Shown piece by piece: positions 24,062 to 35,265 of a stretch of 41,203 nt of DNA. The translations under genes were made by a program, and so were the position numbers. Source of the DNA: Seison nebaliae (taxonomy: Eukaryota; Rotifera; Pararotatoria; Seisonacea; Seisonidae); NCBI GenBank assembly GCA_023231475.1, contig JALJEE010003229.1, forward strand, positions 1-41,203. Direction: 5' to 3'. Within the stretch, counting starts at the first letter, position 1. Each line of letters begins with the position of its first letter. The notes under the pieces were generated by a model. The model did no database searches. It was not told the origin of the DNA and was given only the letters and a program-made list of their open reading frames with translations.

Positions 24062-24206
24062 ATGGGGGAGAGAGATAGAGATGATTTGGAAAGGAAAGCC
24101 TTCGTCCAATAAATTTATGGAGATATTAAGAGGAGGTGCTGATGGAGAAATGTTACTTCAAATGTGTGAAGAAGGCGAGTTGTCTGGACGTGGAGTTGCC
24201 AGCTGA
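24062..24206 (+). promoter_or_regulatory. Two upstream ORFs before the DEPDC5 start
   Basis: ATG at 24062 opens a 16-codon ORF (stop TAA at 24110-24112). ATG at 24081 opens a 41-codon ORF that contains a second ATG at 24117 and runs through the DEPDC5 ATG in another frame, ending TGA at 24204-24206. If transcription starts upstream of 24062, these would reduce initiation at 24142. If it starts downstream they are irrelevant. No transcription start can be placed from sequence alone. Confidence 0.3.
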
Positions 24207-27200
24207 ATTGTTTAATGAGAATGAAAAAGTGATCATTAATCGGCATGAGAATGATTTTGATAATTATTCGATGATCTACGTTATGAAAGTGAAGAAGAAG
24301 AATTTGACTTCCGAATTGGGAAACGATACCATTTCCATTCCCACCAACATCTACAAGAGCTTCTTCGAACAATCGAATGTGACGAATTCAGGAATGACAA
24401 ATGAGAACGTACAGAATTTTTATTCCATCTCCAAAGTGAATGATGTGAGAATGCCAAAAGCATTTTGTGCCGATTTGGTGGAAGTGACAATTTGTCAACA
24501 TTTCGTTAGTCGTAGTGACATGTATCGCTTAGTTCAATTTCAATTACGTGACTCATTCGTTCGCGTCAATTTGAGTAGTATGTTCGACGGACTCTATTTC
24601 ACCATAACAGAAATTTGGAGTGAGAATGTTAACGTGTCATTGGGATATGTAGACGAGGAGACGAATATCGTTTTCCGTTGTCAAACGGAAGCATATCAAA
24701 TCTTCATACAGATGAGTGCAGAGATGTGGCAAGTTGATACCAATTCCAATCTCGTTATGGAGACGACAGCTGATGGTTTCTTTCACGATCTCTTCCAATT
24801 ATGGAAGAATGAGAAATGTTCACATTATGTGACGATGGCATTATTCTCTCGAATATTTTTTGATGCGACACATATCGATGAATTCCCATTGAATAAAGTG
24901 AGTGAAGTTCAAGAATTGAATGTTTTAGAGAATGGAAATCGAAGGAAGCGATTATTTTATCAAGATCATTATTATGTTTTATATGAGAATTGTCGATTTG
25001 ATGATTGGTTACCAAAAGTGATCGATTTAAAACGTCATATGATGACATATAAGGAACATATGCAACAAGAATTGGAAGGAATGCCATCATGGAGAATATC
25101 GTATGCGATGGAAGGCAATTTCCTCGAAACATTAAATATCGCTCTAAACACATTCGAATTACAATCAGTGGATCGAATGTTCAATCGGACTGGTAATCTT
25201 TCTGTCGTCGTTACACCTGGTTGTGGTGTCTTTAAATATATCGATCGCGATCTTAATCGAATCACTCGACAACGATATATCGATATGGGAGTGGGAGCGG
25301 ATTTAGTTTGTATTGGCGAACAACCGTTACATGCTGTACCGTTATTCATTTTGAAGGAATCGATTCGATCATCAAATCATCAAATCTTTCTTCAATCAAC
25401 ATCAATGACGAATATTAATGCTCCAAATACGTGTGGACGAAATGATTCATTGGAGAAAGGTTTCTTCCAAACTGATGGAATCGATCTTTTCAAATGGAAT
25501 AATCATAAAAATGATAATCATTGTGATCAAATTAGTAAGAAATGTCCATATTTAAATGGAACGAAATCGAAAATATTCGATGGAATGAATGATCTGGAGA
25601 TGTTGGATACGACAAGTGGAATGAATTTCACCGTTCCTCATTGGTGTAATTTATCGTTCTACACGAAAGATTCCACATATCGTCGTTGTGTGAGAACGTT
25701 TATTCCTCGAATAAAAATCCATCAAAGATCGATACATATCGATGAATCATCACATCAACTTATCAATCAATACATTTCCTCTATCGAAAATTCGATAAAT
25801 GACGAAAATTATGATTCATCTCATCGTACGAAAGGGAATGATATGGAATCAGATCAAAAATTCGATCATTCAACAATGGAATTGAAGAGGAAACAAATTT
25901 CATTTGAACTTGATGAAAGAATTAGTCGAACGAATTCAGTTGATATGAAACATTTGAAATTACCACCAATGCCATCATTCGGTACTAAAATGAAAATAGA
26001 GAGGAAGAGCAGTTTCTTCAAACATCGAAAAAATACAGAATTTAATATAAATTTCGATCGTGAAATTTGTCGAATTCCAATGGAAGATATGAGAAATCAT
26101 CATAATACAACATCGTCCGTTATCGATTATAGTTCAATCAATTCCAAATCTCGATCATTGACATCATTATTGAAACCGAAAATTGATAATTATTTATATG
26201 ATATTAATGAATATCAATTTCTCAATTGTCCAACAATTCGTCAATTAGAAGTGAAGAAGAATCGAAATAATAATTGTCAATTAATCATTCATCCGGTGCA
26301 AGACGGACGACCAAATAAGAAATCTTCGAGAGCACTCTCTGGTCATGAAGGCGTCTTTCCTCTCCATAACGACAACTTTGAACAATCATTTTCATTTGAT
26401 GGTGAAGATGAAATTTTTGGTCATTTCAATTATCATCAATTATCGCGTGAGGAACGTCGTGAACGATTGCCTCATTTTAAAAAGTTATTGGAATTAGCAA
26501 ATGGAGATAAAACGTCAAAATATCGAAATATCAATTATTGCCCTTTTTTGACGGAGAATCTTCGAAATTCAACTACTGATGAAATGAAGAAATTATATGA
26601 TAAATTATTAAATCGTTATTTAGTTGATGAGAAATCGTCCGTTTCATCATCATCTGCTCGTTCATATGATATTTATATGAGAAGGAATGATTTTGATTTT
26701 CTTCGAAATATCGGACGACGATTACCACAACCTTATCCCAAACAGAGATGTCCATGTCAACGACGGAAATGTATTTCAGAAAGTGAACGATTCGTTCCGG
26801 TGAAATATGAGGATGAAGATGGTGCTGAAATTCCAGAGAAAGTAGAGAAACGTCCAGATTTAGAAAATAAATTAAAAACATTCACACGTTATCCAGAACG
26901 AAGGAATAGTACTCAATTATTGACGACCGTTTCAAATTCGACGAATTCGTCATCTATTTCATCAGAGAATTCTTTCGGATTAAAACCTGTCAATGATTCC
27001 TCATCTTATGGTACTTATCAACGAACATCATCATCTAATGTAATGCCATCATCCTCCTCAATTCGATCCTCTTCTTCCTCATCATCAACTTCATGTCCTG
27101 ATGGAAAAACGATAATTAATCAGTCGCCGATTGTTCCATCGGATTTGGATGAACGGAAAATATTTAACATTCCATCCTTCGCTCTCGAACGTAGAACGAA

Positions 27201-30200
27201 TACAGTAACATTTGATTCGTCGAAAAATCGAATTTATAATATAACTTCATTCAATTTACATGATTCGCGACGTGGAGAATCGAAGAAGAAAAATTCGATT
27301 TGTCCGATAATTTTCAATATCAATCGAACTGGATTGAAACGATTGAGAGGAATCCGATCCGTCCCACCAACATGTCAATTCGATTATTTATATGAGAATC
27401 GACGTCCACTCATCAATCCATTCAAAACGCCAACAATCGCTCTTCGAGTCACTTCCAATCGACGTCGATGGGTTCACGCTTTCCCTCAACTCTCCAACGG
27501 AGCACTTTTCCTTCGTCATATCGAACGATCACATCAACGACATACATCTCCATCCACAAATGATTATGCAACTTCACAACGATGTCAACAATTGAAATTG
27601 GAACAAGATAATCATATAACGCCGGGAATTCTGACGAAACCGGTGAAGGATTTGGGAGAACCAGTTCGACATTGTATCGATATACCGGAAACGGAACGAT
27701 CAAAATTATCAGTGGAATCAGCGATGGATATTGATTTGGTTAAAATAAAATTGAAAGATTTACGACAAAAGAGACATTATGCTGATTCATTCACAATCGA
27801 TGCAATTAATGAAGATACATCATCTGTTCATTGGTTATTCGGACCGACTGGTAAAGAGGATTGGGAACCGTTGGATAATACTGGAGTTGATTGGAAATCA
27901 TTAGTATTTGCTGCATGTCTCCCATTAACAACGGATTATATTCCCGTTCATTTCACTCGATGTAATATCGAAGAATATGATATTGTGGAACATTATTATT
28001 CTATCGAATCTTTACTCGAAGAAGCGATGACGGCAAATACAGATTTCCGTCGAGAAGATATTGATTATAGTCGACTCGTTCAATTAGTATTCATTGAAAT
28101 GATATGTCAACGATTACAATTCGGTTATCAAATCGTTTCTCAGACATCGGAAAATAAATCAGATTATGTGAAAATTCGAATGTTCGCTCAATCGTCGAAA
28201 CATTTCGCTCTGCTCAGTATGGGCGAAGTGATTCATTCATTGGATGTTATCGAAAAAAATAATTCTCATGAAATCCGTTTCCGTTCAATGAAACCACGAC
28301 CGAAAATTTACAACGGAAAATATGAGACGAGACAATCAATAATTTATCGATATCGATTACGTAGTTATCACCATAACGATTGGGATAATTCGATTTGTCA
28401 ATTCTCGTTAACCTCTCAAAACATCGACGATTGGCGTCATATGGACGAATCGATTTGTCTCCAAGGCTATTCGGTTGATTCTCGTTGTTATCTCCCCAAA
28501 CCGTTGACGATGACATTAAATATCGAAAATTTTCATGATAATCGATTATGTAATTTGAACACGATGTATTATCGAGCGAAATTCGCATTCATTCCCACCA
28601 TTTTATATGGCGGTAAATTTCGAAATATCGATTCAAATGAATGTGAATCGATAGAAGAGAGTGATAAGGAACGAATTGAAGAAGCGGAACTTAATTCATT
28701 TTTTATTGATATTAATCGAATCGTCGAAGAAGGAAAGAAGAAGGAGGAATATTTCGCTTTTCTTTCACTCGTCGAACAGATTTGTCCGAGTGAAGATTTT
28801 CATGAATTTTTAAGTGATTCCATTAAACTTTATCAATCAGAACAATTACAACAATCTGGTACGCATAAAAAACGAATAATTAATTTATTATATCTCATAA
28901 ATAATTTGAGTGAATGTGTAGAATCGATACAAGAGATTATCGTATTATGGAAGGATGGTTGTGACGAGACAATTTATCATTCACTCGAACACATTTCTTG
29001 GATGATCGAAAAAGAGAGAGAAACGAAACCATTTCTCAAATATCAGAGTGATAATCGACGAAAAGGATGTCTGGATCCATGTAATAGGAATGTGAAATTT
29101 CCTCGACATACTTTCGCTTCCGTCGTTCTCATCGATCTGTTGATGAAAGATGAAATTGTTGATCCGACAATCTCCAAAACTTATTGGATCGACATCTTCA
29201 ATTCATTACTTAATCGAGGTATCGTCTCACATGTGGTTCCAGGAAAGAATCATACGAAATTCCAATATGGATTCCATTTATACTTTTTCAATTATCCCAA
29301 ACGTTCGAGAGGTAATAGTGGTGGCAGTATCTCCAATTTGAATTTGGTACATCGTAATACGAAGATTCCTGAAGATGCTTTTGTTGAAATGACATTCGTG
29401 GACAATGATCTCCAACACATCTCTGCTAAACACGTCAAATATTGTTATGTTCATGTGGAAGTTCAAAATACTTTGGCTGATCTCTTTCCTTCCTCCTATC
29501 AACAAAATAAACTGAAGACAAGTCAAACACCTTCGAAATTGAAAGGTAAACGAAATATGGAAGAATTCTTTTCAACATCTTCTTCCTGTTCTTCGAGTTG
29601 TTTCAAAGATTTGAAATCACCAAATTTCGATCCGACAAAAATTTTGGAACGAATCGATCCTTTCCAAATTAGACCATTTCAACAATTTGATGAGGACGAG
29701 AAGACGAATCAATTGAAATCATCTGATCGATATCGACATTCGAGTGCAACTCATTCGCGATTTTCAAAAAACGAATATAATCGGAAACAAATCTCCGACA
29801 TGTTACCGGTGACAATTGAAAGAAATGGAAAGGAAGGGAATCAACATCGATCCGATTATGTTCGCACAACATCCACCAATACTGACGATCTTTCCATGCG
29901 AATTGAATGGGCCTTATTTTGTCATTTGAAATCATATGATCCGAAATGTATCGTCGAATTCGAACTCCAATGGTATGTGTGCAATGGAATAAAGATCTGG
30001 AAGAAATGCCAAGACTGGCAGAGAAATTTATTGGGAGCATATCGTCTTATTCAAATTCCCATTAATCCGTTTACAAAGGATTTGGACAGTTATGCTGATC
30101 CTTTACGACGTTCCATTGAGGTATATTTGAATACGGAAAATTTTAAAAGAATTCCTAATAAAGAATTACGTCATCGAATTTATGATTCATTCCAGAAATG

Positions 30201-30459
30201 GATATTATCAGCATTCGCTTTCATTCCTAATACATATGGAGGAATTGATGTGAAGACACCCGATTTCCAACGGTATTATCTTCACGAATCGGGAGAAGTA
30301 TGTGTATCAATCGAATATCGATTATTCAATTGGGCTTGGAATCATTTATCGTTGACAGGGAAATATTGTGAATCGTCGATGAAAATGTACGAGACATTCG
30401 TCAAATTCTGTTCCGATACTGATCAAACTATGTCAAACATCTTCAACGAATATCTCTAA
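24142..30459 (+). CDS. DEPDC5: DEPDC5/Iml1, GATOR1 complex subunit
   Basis: Iml1/DEPDC5 is the subunit of GATOR1 (with NPRL2 and NPRL3) that promotes GTP hydrolysis by Rag GTPases at the lysosome and so restrains TORC1 when amino acids are low. The 2105-residue product lies in one exon. Recognisable blocks in order are a divergent N-terminal domain (residues 1-90); VEVTICQHFVSRSDMYRL at about 110-130; the most conserved core at about 325-405 with FNRTGNLSVVVTPG, GADLVCIGEQPLHAVPLF; a long Ser/Asn-rich linker; NPFKTPTIALRVTSNRRRW at about 1092; a DEP-like region at about 1650-1715 (HTFASVVLIDLLM to RGIVSHVV); and the conserved C-terminal domain at about 1920-2105 (MRIEWALFCHL, YADPLRRSIEV, IDVKTPDFQRYY). 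It is longer than the roughly 1600-residue human protein, mainly from linkers. ATG 24142 is the first Met in frame; the frame also opens at a GTG two codons earlier. Confidence 0.95.
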   Translation: MEKCYFKCVKKASCLDVELPAELFNENEKVIINRHENDFDNYSMIYVMKVKKKNLTSELGNDTISIPTNIYKSFFEQSNVTNSGMTNENVQNFYSISKVNDVRMPKAFCADLVEVTICQHFVSRSDMYRLVQFQLRDSFVRVNLSSMFDGLYFTITEIWSENVNVSLGYVDEETNIVFRCQTEAYQIFIQMSAEMWQVDTNSNLVMETTADGFFHDLFQLWKNEKCSHYVTMALFSRIFFDATHIDEFPLNKVSEVQELNVLENGNRRKRLFYQDHYYVLYENCRFDDWLPKVIDLKRHMMTYKEHMQQELEGMPSWRISYAMEGNFLETLNIALNTFELQSVDRMFNRTGNLSVVVTPGCGVFKYIDRDLNRITRQRYIDMGVGADLVCIGEQPLHAVPLFILKESIRSSNHQIFLQSTSMTNINAPNTCGRNDSLEKGFFQTDGIDLFKWNNHKNDNHCDQISKKCPYLNGTKSKIFDGMNDLEMLDTTSGMNFTVPHWCNLSFYTKDSTYRRCVRTFIPRIKIHQRSIHIDESSHQLINQYISSIENSINDENYDSSHRTKGNDMESDQKFDHSTMELKRKQISFELDERISRTNSVDMKHLKLPPMPSFGTKMKIERKSSFFKHRKNTEFNINFDREICRIPMEDMRNHHNTTSSVIDYSSINSKSRSLTSLLKPKIDNYLYDINEYQFLNCPTIRQLEVKKNRNNNCQLIIHPVQDGRPNKKSSRALSGHEGVFPLHNDNFEQSFSFDGEDEIFGHFNYHQLSREERRERLPHFKKLLELANGDKTSKYRNINYCPFLTENLRNSTTDEMKKLYDKLLNRYLVDEKSSVSSSSARSYDIYMRRNDFDFLRNIGRRLPQPYPKQRCPCQRRKCISESERFVPVKYEDEDGAEIPEKVEKRPDLENKLKTFTRYPERRNSTQLLTTVSNSTNSSSISSENSFGLKPVNDSSSYGTYQRTSSSNVMPSSSSIRSSSSSSSTSCPDGKTIINQSPIVPSDLDERKIFNIPSFALERRTNTVTFDSSKNRIYNITSFNLHDSRRGESKKKNSICPIIFNINRTGLKRLRGIRSVPPTCQFDYLYENRRPLINPFKTPTIALRVTSNRRRWVHAFPQLSNGALFLRHIERSHQRHTSPSTNDYATSQRCQQLKLEQDNHITPGILTKPVKDLGEPVRHCIDIPETERSKLSVESAMDIDLVKIKLKDLRQKRHYADSFTIDAINEDTSSVHWLFGPTGKEDWEPLDNTGVDWKSLVFAACLPLTTDYIPVHFTRCNIEEYDIVEHYYSIESLLEEAMTANTDFRREDIDYSRLVQLVFIEMICQRLQFGYQIVSQTSENKSDYVKIRMFAQSSKHFALLSMGEVIHSLDVIEKNNSHEIRFRSMKPRPKIYNGKYETRQSIIYRYRLRSYHHNDWDNSICQFSLTSQNIDDWRHMDESICLQGYSVDSRCYLPKPLTMTLNIENFHDNRLCNLNTMYYRAKFAFIPTILYGGKFRNIDSNECESIEESDKERIEEAELNSFFIDINRIVEEGKKKEEYFAFLSLVEQICPSEDFHEFLSDSIKLYQSEQLQQSGTHKKRIINLLYLINNLSECVESIQEIIVLWKDGCDETIYHSLEHISWMIEKERETKPFLKYQSDNRRKGCLDPCNRNVKFPRHTFASVVLIDLLMKDEIVDPTISKTYWIDIFNSLLNRGIVSHVVPGKNHTKFQYGFHLYFFNYPKRSRGNSGGSISNLNLVHRNTKIPEDAFVEMTFVDNDLQHISAKHVKYCYVHVEVQNTLADLFPSSYQQNKLKTSQTPSKLKGKRNMEEFFSTSSSCSSSCFKDLKSPNFDPTKILERIDPFQIRPFQQFDEDEKTNQLKSSDRYRHSSATHSRFSKNEYNRKQISDMLPVTIERNGKEGNQHRSDYVRTTSTNTDDLSMRIEWALFCHLKSYDPKCIVEFELQWYVCNGIKIWKKCQDWQRNLLGAYRLIQIPINPFTKDLDSYADPLRRSIEVYLNTENFKRIPNKELRHRIYDSFQKWILSAFAFIPNTYGGIDVKTPDFQRYYLHESGEVCVSIEYRLFNWAWNHLSLTGKYCESSMKMYETFVKFCSDTDQTMSNIFNEYL

Positions 30460-30557
30460 TTTTGTAAAGAAACTATTTTTATATTCTTAATGAAATGATT
30501 CTTCCAATTCTTCTTCGAAATGAAACTATCAAATTTTATCTTTCACATATGTCCCTA

Positions 30558-30565
30558 TGTATATA
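30558..30565 (+). promoter_or_regulatory. Pumilio response element (UGUAUAUA) in DEPDC5 3' UTR
   Basis: TGTATATA matches the classical PUF site UGUANAUA exactly. It lies 99 nt after the DEPDC5 stop and 4 nt before the AATAAA at 30570. The reading protein could be the PUF protein encoded in this window. In AT-rich DNA a chance match is possible. Confidence 0.4.
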
Positions 30566-30569
30566 TGCT

Positions 30570-30575
30570 AATAAA
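30570..30575 (+). terminator. Poly(A) signal AATAAA of DEPDC5
   Basis: A canonical hexamer 111 nt downstream of the DEPDC5 stop codon, the first such hexamer after the stop. Confidence 0.6.
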
Positions 30576-31720
30576 ATATGTATAGTTCATGTAAAATAAC
30601 CTTCCTACCAGAAGAAGCCTCCGTAGAAAAGAAGACATGAAATGTATTGTATGTTATTGGAGATGGGAGACCATCTCTTGCGTACTTACAAAATAACATG
30701 CTCATTTTCACGGAAGATGAGAATCTGAAGGAATAATTACAAATCATACAAGCCAACTTAGCATATTATCATCTGACAGATGAGAAACTGGCGGCAATCC
30801 TGATGTAACTAATTGACCATAGGATGACAAAGAATATATTCCTTCTGTTAGGATCCACACCAACCCTACATCAGGTTACTGACAACAGGTTGTGAGTATT
30901 TGCGAAATGCATATAACAACCAGAATGACATTAACTATAAAGTTAATCAATTCGAGAGTATGCCTCTTTGAGAGATTCTAGAAATGAATTTTTACTTTGA
31001 TTGTTTCGATGTTTCTCAATTTGCCATTCTGAGTTGGAAATACTGCATCATCCAATGGTTTGACCAACAAATGTTTTCTATTTACATAATACTGTTTAAT
31101 AACATAATACATTTACATATTATAAATGGTGTTTCTATTATTGTTATTTTGATAATTATTGTTTTGGTTATTATTATTGTTATTTGCTGGCGCATTACCA
31201 TATTTTGTTTGTCAGGTATTTTGCTGGCTTCCCCTGTCTCGGAAGTTTCCTCCTCTGGCTCGTCTATTATTGTAACCTTCTCCTCTCCCACACGTTGGGT
31301 ATATAATATATACTATATATTATTCATTATCAGAGGTTGGACAAATTCTGGTTTTATTTCCATGTCGAATTGTCCCATTGTCTTTTCGGTACTCTGAGAT
31401 CTATCATGTGAAACGATTTGCCGTATAGTCTTTATTTGAATATAAATGGTGAAATCGGAAATAGATACCAGAGGAAACGAGTAAAGAAAATAATCATAGG
31501 TATGACTGTGTCTTCTTGATCAACTGGGTAAGGATTTGTGGTCTACTGATTGCTTTTATAGTTACTCCTCGAATACTTCGACCTCGGTGTTTATCTAAGT
31601 TTACGTAAATAAGTCATTACCCGATTGACATTAGAGAGATGCTTAATCGAGAAATCTTAATCGGTTGAGCTTCGTCGCATATGGGTTACATACACCAAGT
31701 GTAATATCCGTAATATATTA
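30576..31720. other. Intergenic DNA with eroded Gag-like retroelement remains
   Basis: No intact gene. On the plus strand at about 30700-30990, frames broken by stops read LTDEKLAAILM, TKNIFLLLGSTPTLHQVTDN and then CEYLRNAYNNQND, which has the feel of an LTR-retrotransposon Gag core. On the minus strand at about 31100-31310 a frame reads GRGEGYNNRRARGGNFRDRG followed by Asn/Gln repeats, like an RNA-binding Gag tail, with a TATA-like CTATAAAAGC further upstream at about 31555. The opposite orientations argue for two relics or a rearrangement. Assignment is tentative. Confidence 0.3.
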
Positions 31721-31734
31721 AATAAATAATTAAA

Positions 31735-31744
31735 TTTATTTACA
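31735..31744 (-). terminator. Overlapping PUF site and poly(A) signal of the ankyrin/armadillo gene
   Basis: On the minus strand the ten bases TGTAAATAAA contain UGUAAAUA (31744-31737), an exact UGUANAUA match, overlapping the poly(A) hexamer AATAAA (31740-31735). The hexamer begins about 60 nt after the stop codon at 31799-31801. Binding of a PUF protein here would compete with the cleavage signal if both are used; that is inference. Confidence 0.45.
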
Positions 31745-31798
31745 AATATACTTTAAGTAATTGGGAAAAGGTTGAATTTTAAATGAAATTTCTTTATC

Positions 31799-34700
31799 TT
31801 AATAAAGATACATCGACTTCTTCTTTGTACTTGTTGTTATTGTACGATGATGTTGCCAATCAGCAATAATAGCGTCACTTAATCGAATTCCATAGCGGTT
31901 TTTATTGTTGACAGAAGAGTAATTCATAACAACATCCATCAGATGGGAATGATGACGACATCTAACGGGTAAAAAGGAGATTATTCGATTTATTGAAGAA
32001 GGAAACTTTTGTATAATTTTCCTACGAGAAGTATCATTGTGAGAGAGTAGTATGATTAATTGAGCAGCGTTACCTCGGATGAATGGATGAGTTGCTTTTA
32101 ATCGTTCGATAAATGTATCGATTGCACCGAATGATGTTATTGCATCCGAACAACCTATTTTTAATAAAACAAATTAAAATTTATGTTGAACTTTAAAATT
32201 TCACCTGTACAACATTTTGTGAGAGCAATGATATAATTAATTGCTAGTGACGATGTATCATCAGGTGACAGGTCGAAATTAGTGATATCGACATATGACA
32301 TTTGATTCTGATTCAATATCGATTCTTTTGAATGTTTTAATAACAATTGAATTGCTTCTGATATACAGTGTGCTTCCTCCTCATCTTGGAATACTTCACA
32401 TAGAACGACAACCTGGGGGGAAAATAAAAAAGGATAAGAAAAAGAAGAAATGGAACTTGAAATGCAGAATGAATCCGGATCTCCATATTCTCATGTTTCA
32501 TCCATTTTCGAAAACTTTTATAATAAGAGAATTCTGAATGTTCTGCAATTAATTCGATGATTGTGGGATTGTTAAAAGAGAAGGATGTTAGTGTTAATCC
32601 CGCCAATATACTTTCAACATCATCAGATGAACCGACTAATTTTATCAATGGAATTAGAGAAAATTTTTTCTTTTTCAATAAATCTTTAATCATTTTCCCA
32701 TTTTTCATGGTGAGAAATGCGAGAGTTCTTGCTGATAATAACCGTAATAATGTAGTTCGTCCACGATTCATCAATGCCAACATCATATCGATGGTATGAT
32801 GTTGTTGAAAGAAGATCTGATTCTCACGATGAATCACATAAGATGGATAGATGACCAGATGACCAATTAATCGCGTCGCTGCAATAACTACATTAATGGA
32901 AGATGATGATAATAGATGAGGAATAGTTTGTAAATGAGAATGTTTCCCGATAATATTTATGGAATCATCATAACGATCAAATGGCCGATAACAAAGCGAG
33001 ATTAATGCTTCACAACAAATCACATGAATCTCATAAATTATTGCTGTTTTCTCTATTTCATTTCCATTGTTATCTTCACTCGTATTCATCGTTTCCATAA
33101 TACCATCATTCTCATCAGTCACTGATGTGTCTGTGTCATTGTCATCTTTCTCCAAAATGTTTGTTGCTCGACCAAATAATTGCGTCAAAATCGTTTTTGT
33201 TTTCAATGTTAACAATTCCATCAATATATCGATTCCTATCTCCTTAGCAACTAAATAACGTCTGGTGAGACTACGACCACCAATTGCCCAAATCGTTTGA
33301 AGAATATTAAGTTTCTGATCAGGTTTATTTGATGATTTGATTTGTTTCAACAACGGTTTAATACCACCAAGTTCGATCAACTTCTCCTGAATCATCGGAC
33401 AGATATTGCACGTTGTCGAAATGAGTTGCATTGACGTATATTTAATGGATTGATATAGATTATGCAATTTTATATCATTTCTCAGTCGCAACGTTAATTG
33501 ACGTTGTTGATTAGAAGTTAATTCTAATTTCGTTTCGTTATTACTGTCTAATGTTAATGTGTCGGTGATGAGTCGGATGATGTTGCGGATGAAATGAAGG
33601 GAATCTGGTAATTGATTTCGAATGAAATCCGATTTTTCGATCATTCTCATAAGATTCTCATTTAAATTTATCAATAATTTCAAGCATGCATCCCGTCCAC
33701 CATAACTCAACTTCCGATTACATTTTAGTTCCATTGCCACTTCTTCCAATTTCATATAATTTTCATACAATTTCATATTCATCATCTTTTTCTCTAATTG
33801 ACATTCATTATTCTCATTCGTCAACGCGTAATGAGTACCAAACAACGATTCCTCTAACACATGAGTATAATGCTCGTATTTACAAGAGAAACTATCGAAC
33901 AAGTCGTCGACATTCCGGAAGTGTTGTGTCGATAATTCGTTGGAACATAATTCATTAAATAAATTCAAATATATTTCAAATAATTCAGGTGGTCCACTTA
34001 ATTCTTTAAATAATTTATTTATAAGAAATTCTATGAAATTATTCTCTTCCATCCACTTGATTAATTGACGTCGATTAACGTCAACTGAACAAATTAGAAA
34101 ATTTAAAAAGAATTCTCCAATTATTATCATTTGTTCGATCTGCATTATCTGAGAATCACTCGCATAATTTGCTGGGTTTAATCTGGTGTCGTTCAATCGA
34201 TCAATTATTTGTTTAGCCAAATCGAACAAATTGTCAGTAGATTGAAGGGGAGTAACATTTATCGTACAATTCTTCTCCGACATATCATCAGGTAACTTTT
34301 CTTTAAATCTTTCGCATTTCTCCACATTCTCTTTCGAATTTTTCAACAATTGAAAAATAACTGAAAATAAATTCTCTTTTAGCATTTCCTTCTGCAATTC
34401 ACCGGTGAGATCGGTCAAACATATAATGAATAATGTTTGACATTCACAAGAGAGATCAGTTTTCTCTAAAGAAATATTGATGATTTCTAATAATTTCCTT
34501 CGACTCAATGCTTTGACTATTTGTTTTTTTGAAATCTTTTCCAAGAAATTCTCTTTTTCTTCTTTCGAATGAAATTCAATAACAGAATTCTCCGTTAATT
34601 CTTCAGCTAATTGAATTAATCTATTATCATCTATTACCAATTGCAACGTCTTAGTAGCAGCAATCGTTTCAAATTCATTTAGTCCATCCAACATCGATAC

Positions 34701-35265
34701 GAATCGATCAAACATATTCAGTTCTTTTTCATGATATCGAAGAAGATAAAGGAATAATGATAAGTGTTGTCGCATTAAACAAATTTCGATGATCGTATGA
34801 TTCTTCTTATTCACATATTCCACATTTGCACCTTTTTCAATTAGTGCACGAATTGTATCAAGAGAACCTGCTAAACCCGCTACCATCATCGGAGTTAAAC
34901 TATATTCGTCCGCCGTTTCCAAATTGAGCTGTGGAGGAACGTTCCCACTATCGATTGCGCCGTTCATCTCCAGATATCTGACAACACTCTTTGTCATTCC
35001 GTTATAAGCGGCATCGTGAATCGGTGCCCAACCGTTTTTACCGAATTCATTCATCGCCAATTTCTTCTGACGATTCTGACGTTGATGAAAATGATATTTC
35101 GATTTATTCTTCTTATAAGTCGACGATGATTGTTTCCCCGAAAAACTTAGCGGATGATCTATAGTCGAATTCGATGATGATCTTCTGGACGAATGTGAAG
35201 ATGATCTTGATGAAGATGATGATTCTGATGGCGATGAAATGGTGTTGAGTATATCATTGGATAAT
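31799..35265 (-). CDS. Ankyrin and armadillo repeat protein (ANKAR-like), 5' exon(s) missing
   Basis: Visible exons on the minus strand are 35265-32457, 32412-32205 and 32154-31799 (TAA at 31801-31799), with introns of 44 and 50 nt. Together they encode about 1120 residues in one frame. The first part is Ser-rich (LSNDILNTISSPSE onward). Ankyrin repeats follow from GKNGWAPIHDAAYNG through TPMMVAGLAGSLDTIRALIEKGANVEYVNK. The rest is a long alpha-helical solenoid with armadillo-like units (IVVIAATRL-type helices, VESILAGLTLTSFSFNNP). The end reads NRYGIRLSDAIIADW and KKKSMYLY. Function is unknown to me; such proteins are thought of as protein-binding scaffolds. The first exon opens after an acceptor TTTTAG with one base of a split codon, so a 5' exon is likely to the right. 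Alternatively ATG 35054 starts a shorter form. The ANKAR name rests on domain order only. Confidence 0.82.

Larger units (their letters stand above)
22226..24141. other. Non-coding stretch upstream of DEPDC5
   Basis: No gene recognised. It contains a strong inverted repeat (22437-22484), a cluster of TGAC palindromes (23155-23330) and short upstream ORFs next to the DEPDC5 start. The minus-strand open frame at 22620-22811 (63 codons, containing NQASQLVSNHLACEGLMIPD) has less biased composition than its surroundings and might be a transposon scrap, but I do not recognise the family. Confidence 0.5.
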
